64,000 nucleotides of DNA from Prorocentrum cordatum. Lineage: Eukaryota; Sar; Dinophyceae; Prorocentrales; Prorocentraceae. The DNA lies in contig CAUYUJ010016689.1 of assembly GCA_963575745.1 (NCBI GenBank), positions 199,001 through 263,000 on the forward strand, given 5' to 3'. The position numbers were made by a program, and so were the translations under genes. Within the stretch, counting starts at the first letter, position 1; every line of letters starts with the position of its first letter. A model generated the notes under the pieces. The model saw nothing but the letters and a program-made list of their open reading frames with translations. It had not been told where the DNA came from and made no database searches. Positions 8,972-18,946 of the stretch are shown here, piece after piece.

Positions 8972-10189
8972 ATGCCTGTCGCCTTTTCGAATCGTGAGTC
9001 TGCAGCCTCTGTTTGTACAGTGCAGCCAGCACCGTGCGAGTCGTCGGCTCATGATTTTAACTTTCCGTTCTGTCCTCCCTCCCCTTTCTCCATCTGTTCT
9101 TGGAACGCTGGTGGTATGATCATGTCTATGCAGTCGTTGCGTCAATATCGTGCTCAGAAGAAGATGTCCACGTTCGAACGTCTTTGTCACCCCCACGATA
9201 TTGTTGTTACCCAAGAGACCCATGGTCACCCAGGCGATATTGATCATCTCTCTCTTCAACTTCCCTCTCGCCAATTTGGCTACTCGTTCTTCCCTGACAG
9301 CGCAGGCACTGGTGGCGTGATTACGGCTATCAGTAAAGTGTTCGCGCGTAACTTTTCCTCGATTGCCCATCGGTCGCTGATCGACGGCAGAGTGCTTCTG
9401 ACTGAGATGAAGGGCCCTCGCGGCCAGTGCAACATTGTCAACGTTCACATGCCCAACACGTCTGATAGCATTCGTGTATGTATATCTGTGCTTCGCGTTC
9501 TCCGCCGTGAGGTTCCGCTTTCAGCTGAGCACTTTACTATTCTACTGGGGGGTTGGAATTTTACTCTGGAAGGCGAGGGCCGTCAAAATGCTTATGGTGG
9601 TTTGTGGAGCCCAGGGGGCCGTAGGCATGCACAGGCGTTCAACAACAACCTCCCTGACCCCATTGAATTTTACCAGGAAGTGGACACACGGAGGGCTCTG
9701 GTTGATAGCGTGATTGACCACGCGGCGCGGCTAGACCGCATCTACTGCTCGCTGCCCAGTGCCATTCTTGCAGATATGACGATCACGACGTCAGCGGTAG
9801 GCCGTCTTAAAATCGACATGCCCTCGGATCACATCCCCGTCGTTTCGCATATCTCGATGTGCACCCCTGACAAGTCTGAGTGCAAGAATATCCCGCTGTG
9901 GCTTGCGAAGTCGCCCGAGTTTGCTGATGAGCTGGATAGGCTCTTGAGTACTCCTCCTGCTGATGATTGGAGCGCTGTGCGTCTTGCTTGGACCAAAGAA
10001 TGTATGTGCTCGGCCGCAGCGCGTGCTCGACGACGCATAAAGCATCGAGTTGCCTGGACCTATGAGGAGTGTCATCATTGGTCCATGGCTGCTCTTCGTG
10101 GCCTCCGTCTCCAGAATATTACGATGATTGATAATGCATTGGTTTGTTATCCCAAGCTTACTGCTTTTATTGATGACACTACTCTTTGA
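8972..10189 (+). CDS. LINE ORF2, AP-type endonuclease part (catalytic Asp replaced)
   Basis: ATG start at 8972, 114 bases after ORF1, and 405 codons to TGA at 10187. Exonuclease-endonuclease-phosphatase motifs appear in order: SICSWNAGG (Asn45), VVTQETHG (Glu82), NIVNVHMPN, LLGGWNFTLEG (193-196), ARLDRIYCS (Asp255) and SDHIPVV (Asp286-His287). This enzyme nicks the target DNA to prime reverse transcription. The usual GDxN motif reads GGWN: codon 194 (9551-9553) is GGT where GAT is expected, so activity is doubtful. The TGA is probably not the true end, because coding sequence for the reverse transcriptase continues in the next frame from about 10173. Confidence 0.9.
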   Translation: MPVAFSNRESAASVCTVQPAPCESSAHDFNFPFCPPSPFSICSWNAGGMIMSMQSLRQYRAQKKMSTFERLCHPHDIVVTQETHGHPGDIDHLSLQLPSRQFGYSFFPDSAGTGGVITAISKVFARNFSSIAHRSLIDGRVLLTEMKGPRGQCNIVNVHMPNTSDSIRVCISVLRVLRREVPLSAEHFTILLGGWNFTLEGEGRQNAYGGLWSPGGRRHAQAFNNNLPDPIEFYQEVDTRRALVDSVIDHAARLDRIYCSLPSAILADMTITTSAVGRLKIDMPSDHIPVVSHISMCTPDKSECKNIPLWLAKSPEFADELDRLLSTPPADDWSAVRLAWTKECMCSAAARARRRIKHRVAWTYEECHHWSMAALRGLRLQNITMIDNALVCYPKLTAFIDDTTL

Positions 10190-12059
10190 ATGTGCTGACC
10201 TTTTCCCCCCCTGCCAACATGTGCGCGAGCTGTACATGAAGATGCTAGGTGCTGAAACCTGAGAGATTGAGAACTTGCCCTCGGATGACTTTCAGAGGCA
10301 GAAGGAGGAGAGGAAGATCGCTCGTCGTCGTACGTTCTGGCAGCGGTTTCGCCGTCGAACTTGGCTCCAAGGAGTGGTTGGCGAACATAACAACCCTTAC
10401 CCCTCCCCTGAGGCCTCTGCTGAGGCCCTGCGGCTTCACTGGGGTGAGGTCTTCTGCGAGCAGCAGGAAGACCGCTCACGGTGGCCCGAGTTACTGTCTT
10501 TTGTCCGACAGGTGCCTGTAGGAGCGAATGTGTCTTGGGAAGTGGACTATGAGGTGTTCTTCGGAGACATTATTAAGACTCGTAAGCACAGTATGCCTGG
10601 GCCTGATGGGATTCCTTACTTCTGCTGGTGCCTTGGAGATGCCCCTCGTTTTCTGTTTGACTTCTATCGGGACTTGGTTTCTAGCCAGGTCTCTGCTCTG
10701 CCTCGGGACATGCTGGAAGTTCTGATGGTTTTTCTGCCGAAGGGGGACTCGAAAGACGATGTGGGGCCTAAAGTTTTCAGGGCTGCTGAAAACACACGTC
10801 CACTTTCCATGGCCAATACTGATGCCAAGATACTGAGTTCGTGCATGTGCAGACCGCTGAATGAAGTTGCTCAGCAGACTATTTCTCTGTCGCAGGCTTG
10901 TGTCTATGGTCGCAGCATGGCTGCGCATATTGTCCGTGCTGAAGCTTGGGCACTGTCTGAACATGTGCTCGACCACGATGATAGCTCGATGGTCCTGACG
11001 GGCTACTCTGCCGCCTTCCCCTCCCTCTCGATTGAATGGTTCTTGGCCGTTTTGGAGGCGATGGGGATCTCGAGCTTTATCGTCCAGTTTTATCGGTTGT
11101 TCTACACTGACAACACTGCTCTGATCTCGGTCCTGGGCAAAGTGCGCGCGTCGATTGATATATCTAGAGGTGTGCGTCAAGGGGATCCCGCATCTATGGT
11201 TCTCTTCTGCTTGGGCACGGCTCCGCTTCAGGTATATATAAGTAAATGCTGCTGGCAGTGTATGCACCTCAAGCTTGAATATGCTGATGACTGTTTGTAT
11301 GGCATCCGCGACACCTTTCGACACCTGCGGCACCTCTTCCGTGTTATCATGGCATTGGAGTCGGCAGTGGGGCTGGCGTTGAACCTGCGCAAGTGCCTTG
11401 TGCAGGTCCAGTCGACTGTGTTCCAGGCTAGGCTGCAGCAGTCTATCTTAGAGCAGTGCCCTGAGCTCTCCCAGATTCAGATTGTGCGCTCGTGTAAGTA
11501 CCTCGGCATGATGATTGGTGTCTCTGCCCACGAATGCTACTGGTCGAAACCGGTGGCGAAGTTTGCTCCGCGGGTGAGAGAGGTTCGTCAGGCTGGTCTA
11601 ACTCTTGCGAATAACATCCCGACTTTCAACACTTCATGTCTTAGCATACTATCCTTTGTCATGCAGTTCGCACCGCTCTCTAGGCCGGTGATTGCAGCGT
11701 ATAAGAATGCTTTGCAGCTCTTAGTGGTGGGGCCACGTTTTAGTTTCAACTACGAGATGCTGACGAATATGACTTCCCTGGGGTTCCCTGGTCAGTTTAA
11801 AAACCTGGAGGCGGTGTCTCGGGCTACGAAGTTCCGCCTGGTCTCGAAGTGCTCGGAGATTCTTGGGATTCTTGAGGATCTGGAAAAACCTTTGCTTCCG
11901 ACGATGCCTGTGTTGTCAGAACTATGTCTGGTTGGGCCAGTGTTAGCTTCGCTCCTGCTCTGCTTGCGACATTCAGAAGTGTTCGCGGTACTTTGTCCTG
12001 CTCGCCCTCGGGGATACCTGGCGAGGGCAAGAGCTCCCAGGCAGCCGTCTACCGCATGA
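10173..12059 (+). pseudogene. LINE ORF2, reverse transcriptase part (frame-broken)
   Basis: After a frame change between about 10170 and 10206 (near a C run) this frame reads on through one TGA at 10260 and is then open to 12057. Reverse transcriptase landmarks are GPDGIP (codons from 10599), VFLPKGD, NTRPLSMANTDAK, motif A LTGYSAAFPSLS (about 10995-11030), motif B RGVRQGDPAS and the YADD box (11280-11291). Motif A should carry the first catalytic Asp. Here the codon at 11001-11003 is GGC (Gly) where GAC is expected. YADD is intact. The thumb region follows. Near 11990-12040 coding sense passes to another frame (next entry). Confidence 0.92.
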
Positions 12060-12661
12060 TTGCTGCATCGCCTGAATTTGCACATGATGCGAAGCAGGAC
12101 TTGATGATCAGGATGAGGAGGTGGTTGAATGAGGTTCCTGAGGATGCCGCTTTACAAGTTTCGAAAGCTGTGAAGTTTGTTGTCAAGAAGACTGGGCCCT
12201 ACATGGGCCTGACGTTTCTCCGTGTGCTTGCCCGAGGTTTGAACACGTCTGCCAGATTTCGCACTCAGTCGCATGGTTGCCTGTTTGGATGCTGTTCAGA
12301 TTCTTTCGACCCTACCCTCTCTGACCTCGATGATATTGCCCATTATGCGAGATGCTCCCGATTCTATTGGATATGTGAACATTGGCTCGGAGAACTGACG
12401 CCCCCCTTCTCGGAATCCCCTCCTTGGCTGTCTGCTCTGCTTCCCACGTCTCTGCGTCCTCGCACGGTGCTACTCCTATCGGCTGCTGTAATTGACGCGT
12501 TTATGTTTGCTCACAACTGTCGTCGCCACCTTGTCTCCTCTGGCAGTGTGTCTCAGCAGATACATGCCCGCATGCGGGCCACGGCGCGCAGGCATAGGCC
12601 TGTTGCTGAAGCCTGGCGTGTTGAGAGACGGGTGCGTTTGCTTTTCGAGGCCCCCCCTTGA
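11990..12661 (+). pseudogene. LINE ORF2 C-terminal part with Cys/His knuckle
   Basis: The frame is open from 11924, and convincing sequence begins around SGIPGEGKSSQAAVYRM (about 12000). It ends with TGA at 12659. It contains GCLFGC, then about 20 residues later DDIAHYARC. This is the C-x3-C...H-x3-C-like arrangement common at LINE ORF2 C-termini, thought to bind nucleic acid. It is the natural end of the reverse transcriptase polypeptide, separated by a one-base frame change within about 11990-12040. Confidence 0.8.
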
Positions 12662-12995
12662 GCCTTGTCAGAGCATCTCTCGGTGTCTGGGGTGGGGCCC
12701 TGGACTCGTCTCTGCCGATGATGTGGGCTGATCGATAGCGCCTTCTTCTTTTCAGAGGCCTGGTGCGACTCCCGCGCCTGGGCCCCGACAGATGGCGAGG
12801 GGGGGGCTCCGCGTGGGGGAGCGCGGCTGTCTCGCGCCCTGCTTGCCGTTCGGCAGGCAGACGCTCCCCACGGACAGTGGGCCCCCTCCCCCCCTCGCCA
12901 CGGTGTCCTCGGACTGCTCGACCAAGGAGTCGACCGCTTTCAACTGGGACCCCCTGGAGCCCCTTGAGCCCTTTGGGTCCCCCCCCAAAAAAAAA
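12662..12995 (+). other. LINE 3' untranslated region and poly(A) tail
   Basis: 325 bases follow the ORF2 stop and end in a C run and nine A (12987-12995). Tail and duplication abut directly. No polyadenylation hexamer is evident, which is usual for dinoflagellates. Confidence 0.85.
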
Positions 12996-14544
12996 CGCCG
13001 CCCCCTGCCTTTTTGGAAGCGCCTATGTGGCCGAACGTTGAGGCCAGACCTGCCAAGCTATCGGACCATGTGTTCCCCGAATCGGTTTGGAAAGCCTTCG
13101 GGGAACACGTGGGCATCTTGAAGGTCATCTTGGCCGTCTGGAGGCCATTTTGATCCTTTCGGGCCTTGTTGGAGGACGTCTTGGAGGGCTCTTGGGCCGT
13201 CTTGGAGGCCATCTTGAGCGTCTTGGAGACCTCTTGGGCCGTCTTGGGGGCCTCTTTGGGCCGTGTCTTGGGCCTCGTGGGCGATCTTTGGGGGCACTTG
13301 GGCCGTCTCGTGCCGTCGGAAGGCAGAAAAAAAAAGCAAATGCCACAATTCTTCAAAAACTGATGTTGGACTTGTCGGGCCTTCCTGGAGGCCCTCGTGG
13401 AGGCCTCTTGGGCCGTCTTGGGCCATCTTAGGGCCATGTTCGGCCGTCTTGGTGGGCTCCTGGTCCGTCTGACGCCGTCGGAAGCCGTTTGGGATGCCTC
13501 TATGGGCCGATTTGGGGCCCTCTTGGAATGCTCCAGGGCCGTCTTGGAGGACACCTTGGGTGTCCTAAAGGCCTCCTGGGCCGTCTTGGGGGCCTCTTGG
13601 GACCGTCTTGGGGCCCTCTTGGGCCGTTCTGGGGCCATCTTGGAGGCCTCTTCGGCGATCTTTCGGCGATCTTTGGGGGCTCTTGGGCCGTCTCGGGCCG
13701 TCGGAAGGCCGAAAAGAAGGAAATGTCAACATCCGTCAAAGACATAAAGAAAATCAATGTTTTTGGCCTCTTCTGGCCTTCCTGGAGGCCCTCTTGGGGG
13801 CCTCTTGGGCTTTTGGGCCAGCTTCGAGTCAACTTCGGCCATCTTGGTGGGTTCCTGGCACGTGTGACGCCGTCGAGAGCCGTCTTGGGAGCCTTTCTGG
13901 GCCAACGGGGGACCCTCTTGGGACGCTTCGGGGCCGTCTTGGAGGTCAGCTTGGGCGTCTTGGAGGCCATTTTGGGCGTGTTGGAGGCCTCTTGCGCCGT
14001 CTTGGGGCCCTCTTGGGGCCATCTTGGAGGCCACTTGGGCCGTCATGGGGCCCTCTTGGGGGCCTCTTGGGCGATCTTGGGGGCCTCTTGGGCCGTCTTG
14101 AGCCGTCGGAATGCCGAGCAGAAGCAAATTCCAACATCCTTCAAAAACGTATGGAAAATCAATGATTTTGGCCTCTTCGGGCCCTCCTGGAGCACCTCCT
14201 GGAGGCTTCTGGGGCCGTCTGGGAGGCCTCTGGGGGGCTTCTTGGGCCGTCTTGGGCTGTCTTGGACTCTCTTGGGCCGTCTTGGAGGCCGTCTTGGATT
14301 ATCTTGGGCGGACTTGGAGGCCATCTTGGACCATCTTGGAGGCCATCTTGGGCCAACGTGGCCATCTTGGCGCCATCTTGAGCCATCTTGGAGGATTTTT
14401 TCCCGGATTGAGCACCTTTCCGGGTGGCCGGCGGGGCGGGCCGGAGCCCCAGGGGGAGTTCTTTTAGAAAACGAACCAAAACCAAAACCGAGAGGATCTA
14501 GCACGCCAGGCACCCCTGCGATGAATCGACAGGGGGCGGCGGAT
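12996..14544 (+). repeat. Element A copy 1, main body (after the LINE)
   Basis: It starts with the right copy of the 17-bp duplication and continues into the conserved TTTTTGGAAGCGCCTATGTG block and the GTTCCCCGAATCGG..GGGGAACACGTGGGC block shared with 14579, 59018 and 61893. The body is CTTGG units in ~380-420 bp higher-order repeats, each marked by a GCCGTCGGAAGGC(C)GAAAA segment and an A-rich segment (about 13313, 13697, 14107). The right end, from CCGGCGGGGCGGGCCGGAGC to GACAGGGGGCGGCGGAT (14429-14544), matches 61739-61856 and 63264-63378. Without the LINE the copy is ~1.57 kb. Confidence 0.9.
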
Positions 14545-14578
14545 CGAAGACGCCTACGGCGAATCACCGCCGCCCCCT
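14531..14578. repeat. Perfect 12-bp inverted repeat at the element A junction
   Basis: AGGGGGCGGCGG (14531-14542) and CCGCCGCCCCCT (14567-14578) are exact reverse complements around a 24-base loop. The right end of copy 1 and the left end of copy 2 form the arms, so the arms may be terminal inverted repeats of element A. An identical junction lies at 61843-61890. The LINE's target site lies in the right arm of copy 1. Confidence 0.85.
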
Positions 14579-15060
14579 GCCTTTTTGGAAGCGCCTATGT
14601 GGCCGAACGTTGAGGCCAGACCTGCCAGGCCAGGAAGGGCCATGCGTTCCCCGAATCGGTTTGGAAAGCCTTCGGGGAACACGTGGGCATCTTGAAGGTC
14701 ATCTTGGCCGTATTGGAGGCCTCTTGGGCGATCTTTCGCCGATCTTTGGGGGCTCTTGGGCCGTCTCGGGCCGTCGGAAGGCCGTAAAGAAGGAAATGTC
14801 CAAATCAGTGAAAAACCTTCGGAAAATCAATGTTTTGGGCCTCTTCTGGCCTTCCTGGAGGCCCTCTTGGGCCGTCTTGGGCCAGCTTCGAGCCAACTTC
14901 GGCTATCTTGGTGGGTTCCTGGCACGTGTGACGCCGTCGGGAGCCGTCTTGGGGGCCTTTCTGGGCCAACGGGGGACCCTCTTGGGACGCTTCGGGGCCG
15001 TCTTGGAGGCCATCTTAGGCGTCTTGGAGGCCATCTTGGGCGTGTTGGAGGCCTCTCTCT
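14543..15060 (+). repeat. Element A copy 2 (truncated)
   Basis: It is directly joined to copy 1 and has the same left end and GGGGAACACGTGGGCATCTT block. It lacks at least one higher-order unit and ends abruptly near 15060 without the conserved right end. The shortening fits deletion by recombination between internal repeats. Confidence 0.8.
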
Positions 15061-16170
15061 CGTGGACGCGGGCGTGTTGGGAGGCTCGTTCATGTTCTGG
15101 TGAGGCCAGGTGCGCCGCGCTCCCGCAGTCTCCTCCGCCAATCATAAGAGCGCGGGTCGCGACCTCGCGCGGCCCGGCCAGCCCTGGCAGCCCGCCTAGG
15201 GCACAAGCTGTCACGCCATAAGGCTGTGTCCGTGCCGCCAGGTCCGCTCGCGGGGGGTGCAGTGGGCCAAGAAGGCGCCTCTATATAGCCAGAGTCTGTT
15301 GTTGCTGTTGCTGCTGCAAGCTTTGGGCTTCGCGGACATAGTCGCTGTAGAAAAGGTCATGTGCAAGAAATCGGGGCTGAGAGTTGTCAACGAGATGGAA
15401 ATTTCAAAAGTGCTAATACCAGGGAACGGGGGGGGGTCATGTTTGCGGCCTTGCGACAGGCCCGAGGCGCGCAGCTTCAGTTCAGGGCGGCCCCAGGGGC
15501 GCCAAGCCGCGCAGGGGCGCGGGGGGCCTTCGGGCTTGACACTGGGGGTCTGTGGTGGGCAGCCTCCATGCGCGGCCTGGAAGGGCTCTCATGCCGCGCC
15601 TAGCTGGCGGGCCCTGCGTCGACGCCCTGGCATCCCCCCCGCGTCCAGCGCGCGGGCCGCGCTGGCGTTGAGCTGCGGAGGCTGGCGCCTCGGCCGTGCC
15701 GCCGCTCCGCGGCCGAGGCAGGGCCGAACGCCCGAGGTGCGAACTTGCGGCGAAGCCCGCTGATCGCCCCATGTTTTTGCTTTCATGGGAGGGAGCGGGG
15801 CCAAGATTTGACAACTCAGAATAATAACTGCAGACGTGAACCTGTGCATTTGGGAAGGTTTGCAGAATTGAGCGTCATTCAGAACTGGCCACAGCGAAGG
15901 ACCAGGAAACGTCGGCGACTGGCGACTGGCGACTGGCGTTGGTCGGCCGGCGCGTGTGCCTCCCCTGTGGGCCTGCCCAAGTCAGACGCGCGCAGCGCCT
16001 GTCTGGGGGGCGGCGCGAGGGGGGGGCCAGAAAGGGCGCGTGTCAGCCCACCGTGGGGGCGCGGATAGCCTGCCACGGGCTATCCAGCGGGGCGCAGCGA
16101 GCCCCCAGCGCTTCAGGGGGCTGTGGCGGGCAGCCGCCGCGCGCGACCATGGTGGGCGCCATGGGCCGGC
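15061..16170. other. GC-rich segment without a convincing gene
   Basis: It contains a short CTG/TTG run (about 15298-15318), a GGCGACT triplication near 15914 and two related blocks around GGTGGGCAGCC and GGCGGGCAGCC (about 15553 and 16126). A + frame from 15257 begins with a signal-peptide-like Leu run, but its start is GTG and the run is encoded by the CTG repeat, so I do not call it. Confidence 0.45.
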
Positions 16171-16180
16171 CCCGCGAGCC

Positions 16181-16260
16181 CCAGAGAGAGAGAGAGAGAG
16201 AGAATCTATATATATATATATAAGCGAGAGAGAGAGAGAGGGAGAGAGAGAGAGAGAGAT
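16181..16260. repeat. (GA)n-(TA)n-(GA)n microsatellite
   Basis: GA dinucleotides flank a central TATATATATATA tract. Confidence 0.95.
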
Positions 16261-16447
16261 ATGAGAAAAAATGAGAGAGTAGGAGAGAGCGCGAGGGAGA
16301 GCGAGGTAGCAATAGACAACAATGGTGGCTCTTTTATTTGGGGGCTTAAATCTCGATTGAATCCCTTGTGGGGCTGGGCGCCCCGCGGTGCCGCCGGAAA
16401 TTTAATTTCGATTTAATAGTTTATTCAATCGGGCGCGCAGCCCCAAC

Positions 16448-16800
16448 CCCTGAGGAGGAGGAGGAGGAGGACGAGGAGGAGGAGGAGGAGGAGGAGGAGG
16501 AGGAGGCGGAGGCGGAGGCGGAGGCGGAGGCGGAGGCGGAGGCGGAGGAGGAGGAGGAGGAGAGGAGGAGGAAGAGGAGGAGGAGGGGAGGAACAGGAGG
16601 AGGACGGAGGAGGAGGCGGAGGCGGAGGCGGAGGCGGAGGGGAGGCGGAGGAGGAGGAGGAGGAGGAGGAGGAGGACGAGGCCAAGGGAGGAGGAGGGAT
16701 GTAGAAGGAGGAGGAGGACGAGGCCAAGGGAGGAGGAGGGAGGTAGAAGGAGGAGGGGGAGGAACAGGAGGAGGAGGAGGAGGAGGAGGAGGAGGAGCGA
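16448..16800. repeat. (GGA)n/(GGC)n microsatellite
   Basis: Over 340 bp of GAGGAG and GGCGGA triplets, including an internal tandem duplication with GGACGAGGCCAAGGGAGGAG at about 16673 and 16717. Open frames encode poly-Glu, poly-Gly or poly-Pro/Ser. Confidence 0.95.
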
Positions 16801-16884
16801 GGGGTGGCAGTACGAACGGTGGTGTGAATGATTTCGGTTAATGTGTTTGAGGCGATCTTTCCGTTTCCGTGCCGGCCCAGGTCT

Positions 16885-17470
16885 AATAGCTTTCGGCCCA
16901 TCCCGCCACCGTGCCTGGGTTGACGCGCGCGTAGCGTCGCGATCCGTTAACCGGGAGATATAACAAGGGGAGGGGTGGAGGGGGTAGCTCCACGACGGCC
17001 TCCAGAGTCCCACGAGGGCTCGAAGACAGCCCACGAAGACGGAGCCCACGAGGGCTCGAAGAAGCTCCAAGAGGGCCCCCCAGAGGAGCTCCCAAAGGCA
17101 CAAATCTTCCGATTCCCTTTGAGAAAACGTGCATGCAAGCATATTTGCTTCTTCGGTCTTCACGGCGTCGAAGACGGCCCAAGAGGCCCCGAATAACCCC
17201 TATGACCGCACAATATGCCCCCAAGACGGCGCCAAGACGGCCCAAGTGGGCTCCAAGACGGTCCAAGAGAGCCCAAGACGGCCCAAGAGAGGGTCCCAAA
17301 AGGTTCCCAAGAGAGTCCCCAGAAGGCCACAGGAGGTCCCCAAGAGGGTCCCCGAGGGCCCCGAGATGGCGCCAAGACGGCCCAAGCCCCCCAAAACGGC
17401 CCAAGAGGGCCCCAAGAAGACTCCGAAGAGCCCCGGAAGGAGCCCCACGAAGGCCCTGAGAGGCCATATT
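16885..17470 (-). repeat. Boundary motif followed by reversed CTTGG array
   Basis: The boundary motif (16891-16922) is followed by AAGACGGCCCAAGAG-type units, the reverse complement of the CTTGG family. Here the motif is joined to an array of opposite orientation compared with 741, 1744 and 63381. Confidence 0.75.
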
Positions 17471-17484
17471 CATAGATTTCCGCT

Positions 17485-17640
17485 GGGTTATGTGTGTCAG
17501 TTTTTTTGTATAACGTGCCCAAGTGTTAACACCAAGTGGGCTCCAAGACCCTAAGCAAGCGATCGCACGCCCTCTCGAAGTACTCGCGCTGTCCGTCCCC
17601 GTGCCCAGCAGGTCGAATGGCCTTCGGCCCATCCTGATAA
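17485..17640. repeat. Conserved end block (pair of 7479-7610)
   Basis: It shares CTCCAAGACCCTAAG and CGCGCTGTCCGTCCCCGTGC with the block at 7479-7610 and ends in a partial boundary motif (CCTTCGGCCCATCC, about 17621). Confidence 0.7.
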
Positions 17641-17885
17641 GTGTTGCCGAATGTTTAGACGATCGCACGCTGCGCTGAAGCGAAAACCCCATTTTGAAAA
17701 TGAATTGCCCTCCATCAGTGCAATTGTTGCAGGTGTTTGAAAAGGCGAAAGTGTGGGGCGCTAGCGCGAGATACCCATTTTGAAAACTAGCTGTGCTCCA
17801 TCGATCGAATTGCTGCAGAAACTGAAGACGAATGTGCGCGGCGCTAAGGCGAGAGCACAATTTTGGCACTTGTGTTCCGTCCTTC
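17641..17885. repeat. Diverged ~80-90 bp tandem repeat, ~3 copies
   Basis: The segments CATTTTGAAAA (about 17690 and 17781) and CAATTTTGGCA (about 17863) head three related units. Each unit also has a GCGCTGAAGCGAAA/GCGCTAGCGCGAGA-like block and a CTCCATC block. Confidence 0.65.
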
Positions 17886-18005
17886 TATCTGTCGTGGATC
17901 TCAAGCTTCATGATCATACGTGGTGAGGATGTGTCAGGCGGAACGGCCGGCCCTCCCTACATACCCGTCTGCGTGGGTGCGTCAGGGAGGAGGTGCCTAT
18001 GATGG

Positions 18006-18317
18006 AAAGGGTTGGTTCAGGAAAGGGAGAAGATGTGAATGTTGATGTTGATGATGCTGTTAATGATGTTGTTCGATGTGAGGATGAGGATGATGGTGAT
18101 ACCGATGTCGGGGACGACGACGTTGTTGATGGTAATGATGAAAGCGTCGATGATGTTGATTATGATGATGATCATGCTGATGATATTGATGATCATGATC
18201 ATGATAATGCTGTTGATGATGATGATGCTTATCATGTATGATGATGACGATCATGATCATGATGCTGATGATGTTGATGATGATGGCGATGCTGTTTATG
18301 ATGGTGATGCTGACGAC

Positions 18318-18371
<54 letters not shown>

Positions 18372-18438
18372 GATGCTGATGATGATGACGATGGCGATGA
18401 CGGTGATGACGTTGACGAGGATGATGATGTTGATGATG

Positions 18439-18477
<39 letters not shown>

Positions 18478-18510
18478 CTGCTGCTGATGATGATGATGAT
18501 GGGGTTAGGA
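18006..18510. repeat. (GAT)n microsatellite
   Basis: About 500 bp of imperfect GAT/GTT/GCT triplets with long pure runs at about 18318-18368 and 18438-18476. Frames encode poly-Asp, poly-Met or poly-Ile and are not genes. Confidence 0.95.
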
Positions 18511-18552
18511 GAAGGAGGAGCTGGGGAGCAGGGAGCAGAGTGAACGATTGCC

Positions 18553-18813
18553 ATGGCCAGGTCCAGCCGCAACAACCACGAGTTCGTGCAGGCCCCTCGA
18601 CCGCCGAGGGTTGATGCTCAGGGGGAGGGGGGCGCGGGGGCTCCGCTCAGAGATGTTGGGAGGGGTAGACGGACGGTGCACTGTTGCGGCCGATCCAAAC
18701 TTACCGCGTTTGCATTGATGGCGGGTGCGTTTGCATTTGGCCCGATGTTGGTTGACGCCATCGATTCGAGGCTGTCCAGGCGCGGACAGGGGGGGGGGGA
18801 TGGAGGAGGATAG
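18553..18813 (+). CDS. Possible first exon, single membrane-anchor protein
   Basis: 86 codons from an ATG in a favourable context (GCCATGG). A polar N-terminus (MARSSRNNHEFVQAPRPPRV) is followed by a basic stretch and one hydrophobic segment, KLTAFALMAGAFAFGPMLVDAI, then Arg/Gly. This layout would suit a type II signal anchor. The frame ends in a G/GGA repeat, so the 3' end is probably an intron or repeat boundary. No family is recognised. Confidence 0.35.
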   Translation: MARSSRNNHEFVQAPRPPRVDAQGEGGAGAPLRDVGRGRRTVHCCGRSKLTAFALMAGAFAFGPMLVDAIDSRLSRRGQGGGDGGG

Positions 18814-18945
18814 AGGATGGGGCGGAGGAGGGAGGAGGGAGGATGACGCAGAGGTGGAAGAGGAGCTGGGGAAGGAGGAACGGTAGCGAGGAGGAGGAGG
18901 AGGAGGGAGGAGGACGAGGAGGAGGCAGACGGGGGGCGGAGGAGG
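18780..18945. repeat. G run and (GGA)n microsatellite
   Basis: Poly-G followed by GGAGGA units interrupts the two possible exons on either side. Confidence 0.85.
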
Positions 18946-18946
18946 A

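Larger units (their letters stand above)
7653..12995 (+). mobile_element. Full-length LINE (non-LTR) retrotransposon, DinoSL-capped
   Basis: The 5343-bp unit has every mark of target-primed reverse transcription: a 17-bp target-site duplication on both sides, a 9-base A tail (12987-12995) and no LTRs. It carries a coiled-coil/RRM-like ORF1 (7763-8857), an AP-type endonuclease (8972-10189), a reverse transcriptase (10173-12059) and a zinc-knuckle-like C-terminus (to 12661). I see no RNase H. The duplication and leader are perfect, which implies recent insertion. Even so, the second ORF is broken by two frame changes and one TGA, and two catalytic Asp positions are Gly. The target was a copy of element A. 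Confidence 0.95.

Noticed and set aside
15257-15763. Secreted-protein-like frame with a Leu-rich N-terminus and a nearby CTATATAG
   Set aside because: The start is GTG, the Leu run is a CTG/TTG microsatellite, dinoflagellates do not use typical TATA boxes, and the downstream part is Arg/Ala/Pro-rich.
16368-17163. Glu/Ala/Arg-rich + frame and Ser/Pro/Leu-rich - frames
   Set aside because: Translations of the (GGA)n microsatellite.
18039-18614. Asp-rich acidic protein
   Set aside because: A translation of the (GAT)n microsatellite; equivalent frames are open on both strands.
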